The notes: generated by a model not told the origin, from the sequence alone. DNA of 5,222 nucleotides from CAYMDS01 sp964576705 (GCA_964576705.1 CAZNVI010000064.1:1-5222); one strand, 5' to 3'; counted from the stretch's first letter, positions 1 through 4,581 are shown. Made by a program: numbers and translations.

Positions 1-6
1 GTAAAC

Positions 7-35
7 AAAAACCCCGCATGAAAAGCGGGGTTTTT
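7..35 (-). terminator. Intrinsic terminator of hsp20
   Basis: A perfect 11-bp inverted repeat (AAAAACCCCGC at 7-17, GCGGGGTTTTT at 25-35) encloses a 7-nt loop. Read on the minus strand it lies 15 nt past the hsp20 stop codon and ends in a T run, the standard Rho-independent form. The A/T flanks are symmetrical, so it could also terminate transcripts arriving on the plus strand. Confidence 0.9.
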
Positions 36-49
36 AAGTTTTACACCTT

Positions 50-475
50 TTATTTACCCTTTTTGGTAACTGCTATTTTCTTTGGCGGAGTTTTTGCTAC
101 TTTCTTAAAGGTAAGGTGTAATACTCCATTTTCTAAATCCGCAGCTGGTTCATCATCTGACACTACTCCTTCAGGTAGTCTGAAAGAATAATTGAATGAC
201 TGCTGCATAGATGTCATAAAGTAGCGCCTTTTGTTTTTTTCTTCTTTATGTTCATGATTCACAGCGCTAATCCTAACTACTCCTTTATCAATTGAAACAT
301 CTATCTTGTCTTCAGGGATTCCCGGTACAGAAGCCTGTGCGACTATCGCATCCTCTGTCTCGTAAATATTAAGTCCTTGACCTGCAAGTCTCGATATTCC
401 CGGGATTGTAGGAAGATCCCAGTCATCATCCATCATGGACTGCAGATTCCAAGGATTCCAACGTATTAATGCCAT
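50..475 (-). CDS. Hsp20 family small heat-shock protein
   Basis: ATP-independent holdase chaperone that binds unfolding proteins in the cytoplasm, normally as an oligomer. The 141-residue product has a short N-terminal arm (about 1-34), an alpha-crystallin domain at about 35-125 with the family signature A-x-x-x-N-G-V-L at 112-119, and a C-terminal tail with the I-x-V oligomerisation motif (I134-A-V136) followed by a lysine-rich end (TKKGK). Length is typical for bacterial Hsp20. The start is fixed by a strong GGAGGTG Shine-Dalgarno 8 nt upstream, the only convincing SD in this window. The gene is its own transcription unit: it has a TTGACA promoter with a CIRCE-like operator and a long structured leader upstream, and an intrinsic terminator downstream. 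That arrangement fits heat induction through HrcA, possibly with RNA-level control. Family assignment is firm; the regulation is inferred. Confidence 0.96.
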   Translation of the reverse strand: MALIRWNPWNLQSMMDDDWDLPTIPGISRLAGQGLNIYETEDAIVAQASVPGIPEDKIDVSIDKGVVRISAVNHEHKEEKNKRRYFMTSMQQSFNYSFRLPEGVVSDDEPAADLENGVLHLTFKKVAKTPPKKIAVTKKGK

Positions 476-483
476 ATGTCATT

Positions 484-490
484 CACCTCC
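484..490 (-). promoter_or_regulatory. Strong Shine-Dalgarno of hsp20
   Basis: GGAGGTG on the minus strand, 8 nt before the hsp20 ATG at 475. It decides the start and is notable because the other genes of the window lack such a site. No long complementary anti-SD segment was seen in the leader, so direct masking of the SD is not evident. Confidence 0.85.
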
Positions 491-544
491 AATCCTTCGC
501 TGTAGCGAAAGAACTATAAACGTGACATCTGAAACAGCACTATG

Positions 545-571
545 TTAATTTCAGATATTCTATGAAATTAA
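545..571. repeat. Second 9-N9-9 perfect palindrome in hsp20 leader
   Basis: TTAATTTCA at 545-553 and TGAAATTAA at 563-571 form perfect 9-bp arms around a 9-bp spacer. This has the same geometry and the same outer TTA/TAA as CIRCE, but a different core. It lies 70 bp closer to hsp20 than the CIRCE-like dyad. It may be a protein operator or simply one stem of the leader RNA. Confidence 0.55.
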
Positions 572-614
572 TGTTTATAGTTTTAAACTAATTGCTCTTA
601 TGTCGAACATAAGA

Positions 615-641
615 TTAGCAATAAGATATCATAACTGCTAA
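615..641. promoter_or_regulatory. Degenerate CIRCE (HrcA operator-like) dyad
   Basis: The 27-bp dyad has the CIRCE geometry of 9-bp arms around a 9-bp spacer. CIRCE consensus is TTAGCACTC-N9-GAGTGCTAA; on the minus strand the site reads TTAGCAGTT-N9-TATTGCTAA. The outer six bases of both arms are perfect and 14 of 18 arm positions agree. It sits between the -35 box and -10 box of the predicted hsp20 promoter and overlaps the latter, where a repressor would block RNA polymerase. HrcA itself is not encoded here, so the regulator is inferred from the site and from the heat-shock gene downstream. Confidence 0.6.
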
Positions 642-652
642 TTTAATGTCAA
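623..652 (-). promoter_or_regulatory. Promoter of hsp20
   Basis: On the minus strand a perfect -35 box TTGACA (652-647) is followed after 18 bp by TATCTT (628-623, 4 of 6 matches to TATAAT). The predicted start is near 616. The -35 box begins 7 nt past the stop codon of the upstream transporter gene, so hsp20 has its own unit. No better promoter was seen nearer the gene: two A+T-rich -10-like hexamers inside the leader lack a -35 partner. Confidence 0.55.
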
Positions 653-659
653 GAGATAA

Positions 660-1211
660 TTACGTGAGAAGAAATAACACCCCAAGCATTATAAAAACTG
701 TCCCAGACAACAAGGAGATCGTCCTCTTATTAACCCTCTTAATCAAAACTGACCCTGCCTTTAATGCAATTATGGATATTAATGTCAAAGCTGATATAAC
801 TGCAAAAAATACAACAACCGGCGGATATCTTAACGCGAATACACCACTCGCAATCTGCGTTTTATCTCCCCACTCTGAAAGAAAAACCAATGCAAATCCG
901 GAGATGATAGGGTTTCGTAACTTTGCATTTGACTCGGTCTCAGAGTTACCTGACTTTAAAGCCAGTAATCCAAAAACGATAAATAACAAGCCAGATGCAA
1001 GTTTCAAGATCTGCTCCGGAATAAAAGTACTTATTATCGACCCGAAAACAATGGCTGATCCATCAACAAACACGAAAGCTAAAACTACTCCCGACAATAG
1101 CTGAAGGTGTTTTTTGGTTTTCGTACTCAGTAAAAATACCGTAAGTTGGCTTTTGTCAAGTAATTCAGCAAGGAAAATTGAGACGAAGGGTATTAAAAAA
1201 GCGTCAAGCAT
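660..1211 (-). CDS. TMEM165/GDT1 (UPF0016) family cation transporter
   Basis: Integral membrane protein of the GDT1 family, whose characterised members export or exchange Mn2+ or Ca2+. The 183-residue product has the expected two-fold repeat of three-helix units, each holding an E-x-G-D-K-T-type motif that builds the cation site. The second copy is canonical (E113-W-G-D-K-T118). The first is E16-L-L-D-K-S21, with the glycine replaced by Leu and the Thr by Ser. Hydrophobic helices fall at about 2-16, 38-59, 68-86, 101-112, 132-152 and 165-182, with a polar linker at 87-99. The ATG overlaps the 3' end of the upstream membrane-protein gene by 8 nt and has no SD, so translation is probably coupled. 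No terminator with a T run follows its stop. The family call is strong; the ion transported is not determined by sequence. Confidence 0.9.
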   Translation of the reverse strand: MLDAFLIPFVSIFLAELLDKSQLTVFLLSTKTKKHLQLLSGVVLAFVFVDGSAIVFGSIISTFIPEQILKLASGLLFIVFGLLALKSGNSETESNAKLRNPIISGFALVFLSEWGDKTQIASGVFALRYPPVVVFFAVISALTLISIIALKAGSVLIKRVNKRTISLLSGTVFIMLGVLFLLT

Positions 1212-1449
1212 TTTTGTTATTTTTTAACTTAGATAGTATCTTGCCTACTAACATTAAGCCTAAGCCGGTGGTGGCTGATTTCTTCTTTGAGTAATCTATA
1301 ACGTTTTCTATACGCTCCCCAAGTTGATTTTTAGCGCTTCTGAAAGTAAAAAAAAGGAGAGCTAAGAATGCTATGCAGCCAATGAAGAAAACGATTCCTA
1401 GTATTAAGAAAATGAGTGCTGCTAAGTAAAAAGCGCTTTGGAGATCCAT
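1204..1449 (-). CDS. Small single-pass membrane protein, unknown function
   Basis: Not recognised. With the ATG at 1449 the product has 81 residues: a long hydrophobic segment at about 5-35, then a basic cytoplasmic-type tail (FRSAKNQLGERIENVIDYSKKK, about 36-57) and a weakly amphipathic end rich in Lys and Asn. An in-frame TTG at 1470 would add seven residues, but it has no better start signal. The ATG has a -10-like TACACT ending 6 nt before it and no SD, which suggests a leaderless message. The 3' end overlaps the GDT1-family gene by 8 nt, so the two form one operon. A role as an accessory subunit of that transporter is possible but is only inferred from coupling. Confidence 0.7.
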   Translation of the reverse strand: MDLQSAFYLAALIFLILGIVFFIGCIAFLALLFFTFRSAKNQLGERIENVIDYSKKKSATTGLGLMLVGKILSKLKNNKNA

Positions 1450-1455
1450 GATGCT

Positions 1456-1485
1456 AGTGTAACACGGCAAACATACGTATCACAA
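1456..1485 (-). promoter_or_regulatory. Promoter of the small membrane protein-GDT1 operon
   Basis: On the minus strand TTGTGA (1485-1480) and TACACT (1461-1456) are separated by 18 bp, each matching 4 of 6 consensus positions. The -10 hexamer ends 6 nt before the ATG at 1449, so transcription would begin at or next to the start codon. Confidence 0.35.
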
Positions 1486-1507
1486 GTGATCGCGGTATAT
1501 CTTCATG

Positions 1508-1536
1508 TTGTATTTTAACAGCTTACTATTTAATAT
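1508..1536 (+). promoter_or_regulatory. Promoter of the two-helix membrane protein gene
   Basis: TTGTAT (1508-1513) and TAATAT (1531-1536) are spaced by 17 bp. The -10 ends 6 nt before the ATG at 1543, so the predicted message is leaderless. The tract 1525-1544 is almost pure A/T, so the exact hexamer is uncertain. Confidence 0.35.
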
Positions 1537-1542
1537 TATTAT

Positions 1543-1938
1543 ATGCACGAGAAAGGCTTAGGACATGCTTTTATGACAATAGGAATATTGATAATGGCTA
1601 TATCTGTATTTTTTTTGTATCTGGTATTTACGAACCAAATAAAACCCTTTACTGTTTTTCAGGAACCTGTTAAAGTCACAAACAAAAATAATTCACCAAG
1701 TATAGATGGGCTTATCTCTGACCCTTCTAATATCGTACAGATGCAAAAACAAATAGTCACAGAGGTCTTAGAGAAGCAGATCAATAAAACCATGAACGTG
1801 TTATCGACAGTATTTCTTATGTATTTTTTGATGCTTTTCGGTTTTCGCTTAGCTACTCTTGGTACGCAGCTCGTACGCCCGATCAATGTGAATCTAAAAG
1901 AAGCCAATACGCCACCAAAGCCGCCCCCGGATCAATAG
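1543..1938 (+). CDS. Two-helix membrane protein, unknown function
   Basis: Not recognised as a known family. The 131-residue product has a short N-terminus, a transmembrane helix at about 9-29, a polar segment of about 55 residues (30-84) rich in Lys, Gln and Asn, a second helix at about 85-107, and a proline-rich C-terminus (PPKPPP near 124-129). This predicts both termini on one side of the membrane and the polar segment on the other. The segment just before helix 2 (about 62-84, QMQKQIVTEVLEKQINKTM) looks helical and amphipathic. There is no SD; an A/T-rich -10-like sequence ends 6 nt before the ATG. It diverges from the transporter operon and converges on the Ham1-like gene, with only 7 nt between the two stop codons. 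It is not evidently linked in function to either. Confidence 0.7.
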   Translation: MHEKGLGHAFMTIGILIMAISVFFLYLVFTNQIKPFTVFQEPVKVTNKNNSPSIDGLISDPSNIVQMQKQIVTEVLEKQINKTMNVLSTVFLMYFLMLFGFRLATLGTQLVRPINVNLKEANTPPKPPPDQ

Positions 1939-1945
1939 CATGGGG

Positions 1946-1964
1946 TTATTCTCGTGGAGAATAA
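1946..1964. repeat. Perfect hairpin at convergent gene ends
   Basis: TTATTCTC (1946-1953) and GAGAATAA (1957-1964) form a perfect 8-bp stem with a 3-nt loop. It covers the last codons and stop of the Ham1-like gene and lies just past the stop of the convergent gene. It has no T run on either side and is A/T-rich, so it is at best a weak bidirectional terminator or 3'-end stabiliser. Confidence 0.4.
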
Positions 1965-2317
1965 TACTTTCCGAATTGCTCAAAATGTGAATCTTTCTCA
2001 AATGCTTTTCTGAAGGCTGTGTATTCTGTTTCATTCATATCTGCCATGGTTTTGGTTTCGTTTTCGGGAATAAAAACTAATGCCAATTCCGACCAATGCG
2101 TATCACTCATTTCGCCAGAAATATTATGAGCCAAAGTGCCTTTTACTACCCTTATAAAAATCTTGGGTGTAGCATGTAGACTATCTGAAAAACTGAGTAC
2201 TTCACGAAACTCACAATCTCTTTTATTACCTTTTACAAGCTTTAGAATACCCCTTATGCCAATGGCCTGTAGCACAGGTTTTACATACATCATAGGAAAA
2301 CCATTTAGGCTATGTAT

Positions 2318-2324
2318 AAAAAAA
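2318..2324 (-). other. Homopolymer frameshift site (T7) in Ham1-like gene
   Basis: Seven consecutive T on the coding strand follow GGG. In the upstream frame translation continues F-F-Y-T and stops at TAG three codons on. Dropping one T gives F-F-I-H-S-L-N-G-F-P, which matches the expected family continuation after D-x-G. The shift is exactly one base within the homopolymer. Confidence 0.8.
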
Positions 2325-2531
2325 CCCGGCATCCATAGCTATAACAGGTTTATTTAGAAACTTGAATGCAAATCTCGCCTTATGGATAGCTATATTCTCC
2401 AAAGAGCTTTGGGATTCAGGAAGCTCGATATCTGCCTGTAAGGTTTTAATATCATATTTGGATAGCACCCTTTTTGCTGATAAATATTTTCCTTTATTCG
2501 TAGTCGCAAATGTGATCTCTCTCATGGTGAG

Positions 2532-2540
2532 ATTATAGCA
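2532..2540 (-). promoter_or_regulatory. Extended -10 promoter of Ham1-like gene
   Basis: On the minus strand TGC-TATAAT (2540-2532) is a perfect -10 with the extended TGn element. It ends 6 nt before the ATG at 2525, so the +1 should be at the start codon. A weak ATTACA (2559-2554) lies 16 bp upstream as a possible -35. A consensus promoter in front of a broken gene suggests the break is recent or not real. Confidence 0.7.
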
Positions 2541-2600
2541 GACCTCATAACAATGTAATCGTTTCTTAATCAAAAAAGTCGTTGCTATTATAGGTTTCTG

Positions 2601-2606
2601 TATGAT
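2601..2606 (+). promoter_or_regulatory. Possible -10 box of ATP-grasp gene
   Basis: TATGAT matches TATAAT at 5 of 6 positions and ends 7 nt before the TTG at 2614 and 13 nt before the ATG at 2620. No good -35 is seen at 16-18 bp. A second candidate, TATTAT at 2586-2591, lies further up. The start choice between TTG 2611, TTG 2614 and ATG 2620 depends on which is used. Confidence 0.35.
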
Positions 2607-2619
2607 TTAATTGTTGGGT

Positions 2620-3969
2620 ATGCAAGTTGAGATATATATATCTAATATTTCAGAAGATGTATGGAGCTTCATCCGGACAATGCATGATAAGGCAAAGGCT
2701 CAAGAAATATTAGAAAACACATACTTAGCAGACAGAGATTTATTAACCCTTCCCGCCGGCAGCCGCAATATTCTTATTTTACCCATGAACATTGACCCTG
2801 ATTTCCTAAATTATTATAAAACACTTTTTAATAATCCAGATGTTGAGGTTTGGACTCCAGAGTCACATAGCGGTGAGATTTGCAAAGATATTTTACGTGA
2901 TAAATCATTACTTTCAAGATTAATCGAGCTCTCAAAAGGCGCAACTTTTGTAATGAAAAGTTATTCTACAACATTTCAATTTTTAGATTTAATTAGCTAC
3001 TTGAGAGATCATGGAATAACAGTAGATACGCCTGAAAGCCCAGACATATCAGACAGTTGGACTGTAGATTATTTCGGCAGTAAAAGCGGAATCCGCCAGG
3101 TTTCAGATCAGCATGGATCTTGGGATAAGCCCTGGATGGGAAAAGGGTATATTTTAGACGGCATTTATGATGTGGCTTCACTGGCTGCAAACATGTACTG
3201 CAAAAACGGCGCCGTAGTTCTTAAAACGCACAAAGCACACGCAGGAGCAGGAGTAAAAATCTTTCACCCAAATGAACTTCCGTCGGATTTTAATACTTGT
3301 TACAAAACATTAATAAACTTACTTAAACAAGAAAACTATTGGAAACTATTCCCGGTAATCGTCGAGTCATATATTCAAGCCGATGCCACAGTTGGCGGCG
3401 GCAACCCGAACTGCGAATACATAATTGATAAAGAAGGTAACTTAAAATTACTGTTCTATTGCGGGATGAGGGTTGATCAAAACGGAGTATTCAAAGGGAT
3501 AGAAATTCATCGAGATTTATTACCCCAAGACGTGACGGATAAGCTTTCCGAGTATGGCAAAATGCTTGGAAAGACTTACTATACAGCTGGATATAGAGGG
3601 TATTTTGATGTTGATTGCGTATACACAAAAAAGAAAGAGTTATTAATTACTGAATCTAACGTGAGGCGTACCGGCGGATCCCATCTTTATCATATAGCAA
3701 TGCGGCTAATCGGGCCTGACTTCATGAATCAAGCGTTTATATTATCCAACAATACATATCCGCTAGATAAAACAAAAGATTATTCTTTTAAAAAAGTTCT
3801 GGACGTGCTTAAGCCTATACTTTTTTCACATGAAACAAAGGAGGGATTAGTGCTAGCTTCCATAAGCGGCCTGAAATATCATTCGCTAGGGTACGTGATC
3901 ATAGGTAAAGATAAACAATCAGCTTATGAAACTGAGGAAAAAATGGAACAGCTGCTTAGAAAACTGTAA
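2620..3969 (+). CDS. ATP-grasp ligase, PGM1-like with pre-ATP-grasp domain
   Basis: Likely carboxylate-amine ligase that activates an acid as an acyl phosphate with ATP and joins it to an amine, giving a peptide-like product. In 449-residue numbering from the ATG at 2620, residues 1 to about 110 form a Rossmann-like pre-ATP-grasp region with no strong motif. The ATP-grasp core follows: V-V-L-K-T-H-K-A-H-A-G-A-G (199-211) is the lysine plus glycine-rich nucleotide loop, V-E-S-Y-I (about 248-252) fits the adenine-contacting strand, F-D-V-D (329-332) and E-S-N-V-R-R-T-G-G-S-H (345-355) are the metal-binding strands with the E-x-N pair. The C-terminal 65 residues (G-L-V-L-A-S to the end) resemble the small closing domain of PGM1-type peptide ligases. 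An in-frame TTG at 2611 or 2614 would add two or three residues. There is no SD. It stands alone, without a carrier or biosynthetic partner, so the substrate cannot be inferred. ATP-grasp is firm; the PGM1 likeness is from remembered motif order. Confidence 0.8.
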   Translation: MQVEIYISNISEDVWSFIRTMHDKAKAQEILENTYLADRDLLTLPAGSRNILILPMNIDPDFLNYYKTLFNNPDVEVWTPESHSGEICKDILRDKSLLSRLIELSKGATFVMKSYSTTFQFLDLISYLRDHGITVDTPESPDISDSWTVDYFGSKSGIRQVSDQHGSWDKPWMGKGYILDGIYDVASLAANMYCKNGAVVLKTHKAHAGAGVKIFHPNELPSDFNTCYKTLINLLKQENYWKLFPVIVESYIQADATVGGGNPNCEYIIDKEGNLKLLFYCGMRVDQNGVFKGIEIHRDLLPQDVTDKLSEYGKMLGKTYYTAGYRGYFDVDCVYTKKKELLITESNVRRTGGSHLYHIAMRLIGPDFMNQAFILSNNTYPLDKTKDYSFKKVLDVLKPILFSHETKEGLVLASISGLKYHSLGYVIIGKDKQSAYETEEKMEQLLRKL

Positions 3970-4008
3970 GTCGCTTGGGCGCTTTCTTACGGAAGCTTAA
4001 TATTGGCT

Positions 4009-4017
4009 TGTTAAAAT
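4009..4017 (+). promoter_or_regulatory. Extended -10 promoter of pterin dehydratase gene
   Basis: TGT-TAAAAT (4009-4017) matches TATAAT at 5 of 6 positions and has the extended TGn element. It ends 7 nt before the ATG at 4025, which predicts a leaderless transcript independent of the ATP-grasp gene 55 nt upstream. Confidence 0.5.
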
Positions 4018-4024
4018 AATTAAA

Positions 4025-4360
4025 ATGAATACTCAAAAAATTGCTTCACAAAGATGCGTACCTTGTGAGGGAGGTGTCGCACCATATAACGCCCGACAAA
4101 TCGCGATCTACAAACCGCAGATACCTGAATGGGATGTAATAGAAAATAAAAAACTTCAGAGGGAGTTTAAATTTAATAATTTTACAGAAGCTTTAGAATT
4201 CATTAATAAGGTGGGAAAGATCGCAGAATCAGAAAATCATCATCCGGATATTTTTTTACACAATTGGAATAAAGTAGTCATCACTCTCTGGACTCATAAA
4301 ATAAAAGGGTTATTTCTAAATGATTTTATATTAGCTTCGAAGATAGATGAGCTAAAGTAG
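4025..4360 (+). CDS. phhB: 4a-hydroxytetrahydrobiopterin dehydratase (PCD/DCoH)
   Basis: Dehydrates pterin-4a-carbinolamine to quinonoid dihydropterin, recycling the cofactor after aromatic amino-acid hydroxylation; in many bacteria its true role is less clear. The 111-residue length is typical. The N-terminus carries the C-x-x-C-x-G-G-x-x-P segment common in bacterial members (C11, C14, G16-G17, P20). The catalytic block is E-x-x-H-H-P-D (E68 or E70 region, H72-H73-P74-D75), followed by W81 and H91 and a closing D100; the three His are the family's pterin-site residues. No SD precedes the ATG; an extended -10 ends 7 nt upstream. It is co-directional with the ATP-grasp gene but appears to have its own promoter. 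Its last 9 nt overlap the 3' end of the opposite-strand 55-codon gene. No aromatic hydroxylase or pterin gene is adjacent. Confidence 0.93.
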   Translation: MNTQKIASQRCVPCEGGVAPYNARQIAIYKPQIPEWDVIENKKLQREFKFNNFTEALEFINKVGKIAESENHHPDIFLHNWNKVVITLWTHKIKGLFLNDFILASKIDELK

Positions 4361-4519
4361 TAGTATCGCGACTGTAAGTATTACAAGCATCGCAAACACG
4401 GCTATAACTATAGGTGTCTTACTTCTGCCTCTATCTATTTCTTCTAGTCCCGGGCCTGAGATAGTTCCCTCTCCGCTGAATCCTTTAATCTCAGCTATTG
4501 GATCGTATTTTTCTTCCAT
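4352..4519 (-). CDS. 55-residue tail-anchored membrane protein, unknown function
   Basis: A complete short frame fills the gap between the pterin dehydratase and comM genes. The product starts M-E-E-K-Y-D-P-I-A-E, has a polar Gly- and Glu-rich first half (G-F-S-G-E-G, S-G-P-G-L-E-E-I-D), a basic patch R-G-R-S-K at 30-34, and a single transmembrane helix from about 36 to the very C-terminus (ending A-I-L-L-L). The basic patch next to the helix puts the N-terminal half in the cytoplasm, as a tail-anchored protein. Support for a real gene: clean protein-like composition with the helix at one end, a TTGACA -35 box upstream, and a fit between two genes with 9-nt overlap at the 3' side. The family is not recognised. 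It shares a 77-bp divergent promoter region with comM. Confidence 0.65.
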   Translation of the reverse strand: MEEKYDPIAEIKGFSGEGTISGPGLEEIDRGRSKTPIVIAVFAMLVILTVAILLL

Positions 4520-4525
4520 AACCTA

Positions 4526-4555
4526 ACTCTATAACCAAATAATAACGTTTGTCAA
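4526..4555 (-). promoter_or_regulatory. Promoter of the 55-codon gene
   Basis: On the minus strand a perfect TTGACA (4555-4550) is followed after 18 bp by TAGAGT (4531-4526), which ends 6 nt before the ATG at 4519. Alternatively TATAGA (4533-4528) at 16 bp spacing serves as -10. Either gives a leader of nearly zero length. Confidence 0.5.
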
Positions 4556-4581
4556 TAAAATTATTATTCCCCAAAATTCCA

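Larger units (their letters stand above)
476..616 (-). promoter_or_regulatory. Structured hsp20 5' leader with competing stems
   Basis: If transcription starts near 616, hsp20 carries a leader of about 140 nt full of inverted repeats. In 5'-3' mRNA order: a 7-bp hairpin with 3-nt loop (613-597), a 10-bp perfect long-range stem (582-573 with 521-512), and inside it two alternatives. Segment 556-545 can pair upstream (571-563 with 553-545, 9 bp, 9-nt loop) or downstream (556-549 with 534-527, 8 bp, extendable to 10 bp with one G-U). A 5-bp hairpin (509-505 with 500-496) follows, 5 nt before the SD. The two inner stems share 549-553 and cannot coexist. This is the layout of a conformational switch such as an RNA thermometer, but no ROSE or fourU motif masking the SD was found, so function is inference. 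Confidence 0.5.
1946..2525 (-). pseudogene. Frameshifted Ham1/RdgB-like non-canonical purine NTP pyrophosphatase
   Basis: Intact relatives hydrolyse dITP/XTP to monophosphates to keep them out of DNA. Two overlapping reading frames join into one about 192-residue protein (E. coli RdgB is 197): the N-terminal part runs from the ATG at 2525 through residue 69, the C-terminal part continues from 2317 to the stop at 1946. The join is a run of seven T on the coding strand (2324-2318); with six T the frame is open throughout. Family marks are T-T-N-x-x-K (8-13), S-x-E-N-x-x-x-K-A (41-50) and the D-x-G loop (D65-A-G67). Several expected residues are absent: the Glu after the first motif is Ser16, the acid before D65 is Met64, and the late G-F-G-Y-D-P and S-H-R motifs are not preserved. 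The gene is therefore either decaying, a divergent non-catalytic homologue read by slippage, or a homopolymer sequencing error. An upstream in-frame ATG at 2573 is less likely because the promoter lies between it and 2525. Confidence 0.7.

Noticed and set aside
484..534. SD masking by the leader (ROSE or fourU thermometer)
   Set aside because: No adequate anti-SD complement to GGAGGTG was found in the leader; only short chance matches such as GUCAC.
646..1104. 152-codon plus-strand frame
   Set aside because: It lies opposite the GDT1-family gene, which has clear motifs and helices; the plus-strand product is low-complexity with no family signature.
1450..1470. Upstream TTG start (1470) for the small membrane protein
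   Set aside because: The extra seven residues would span the predicted -10 box, and no SD supports the TTG; ATG at 1449 is preferred.
1659..1907. 82-codon minus-strand frame
   Set aside because: Antisense to the two-helix membrane protein; cysteine-rich, no start signals, and inside a better-supported gene.
1946..1964. Hairpin as a bidirectional intrinsic terminator
   Set aside because: The stem is perfect but A/T-rich, and no T run follows on either strand, so it is listed only as a repeat.
2310..2332. Two separate overlapping genes (independent start at 2332 for the downstream frame)
   Set aside because: The downstream frame begins in mid-domain and continues the Ham1 fold directly after the D-x-G loop; the ATG at 2332 is incidental and has no SD or promoter.
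2136..2357. 73-codon plus-strand frame
   Set aside because: Antisense to the Ham1-like gene, where the opposite strand carries family motifs.
2993..3190. 65-codon minus-strand frame
   Set aside because: Antisense within the ATP-grasp gene; no motif and no promoter.
3965..3990. GTAAG/CTTAC inverted repeat after the ATP-grasp gene
   Set aside because: Only 5 bp with a long loop and no T run; too weak for a terminator.
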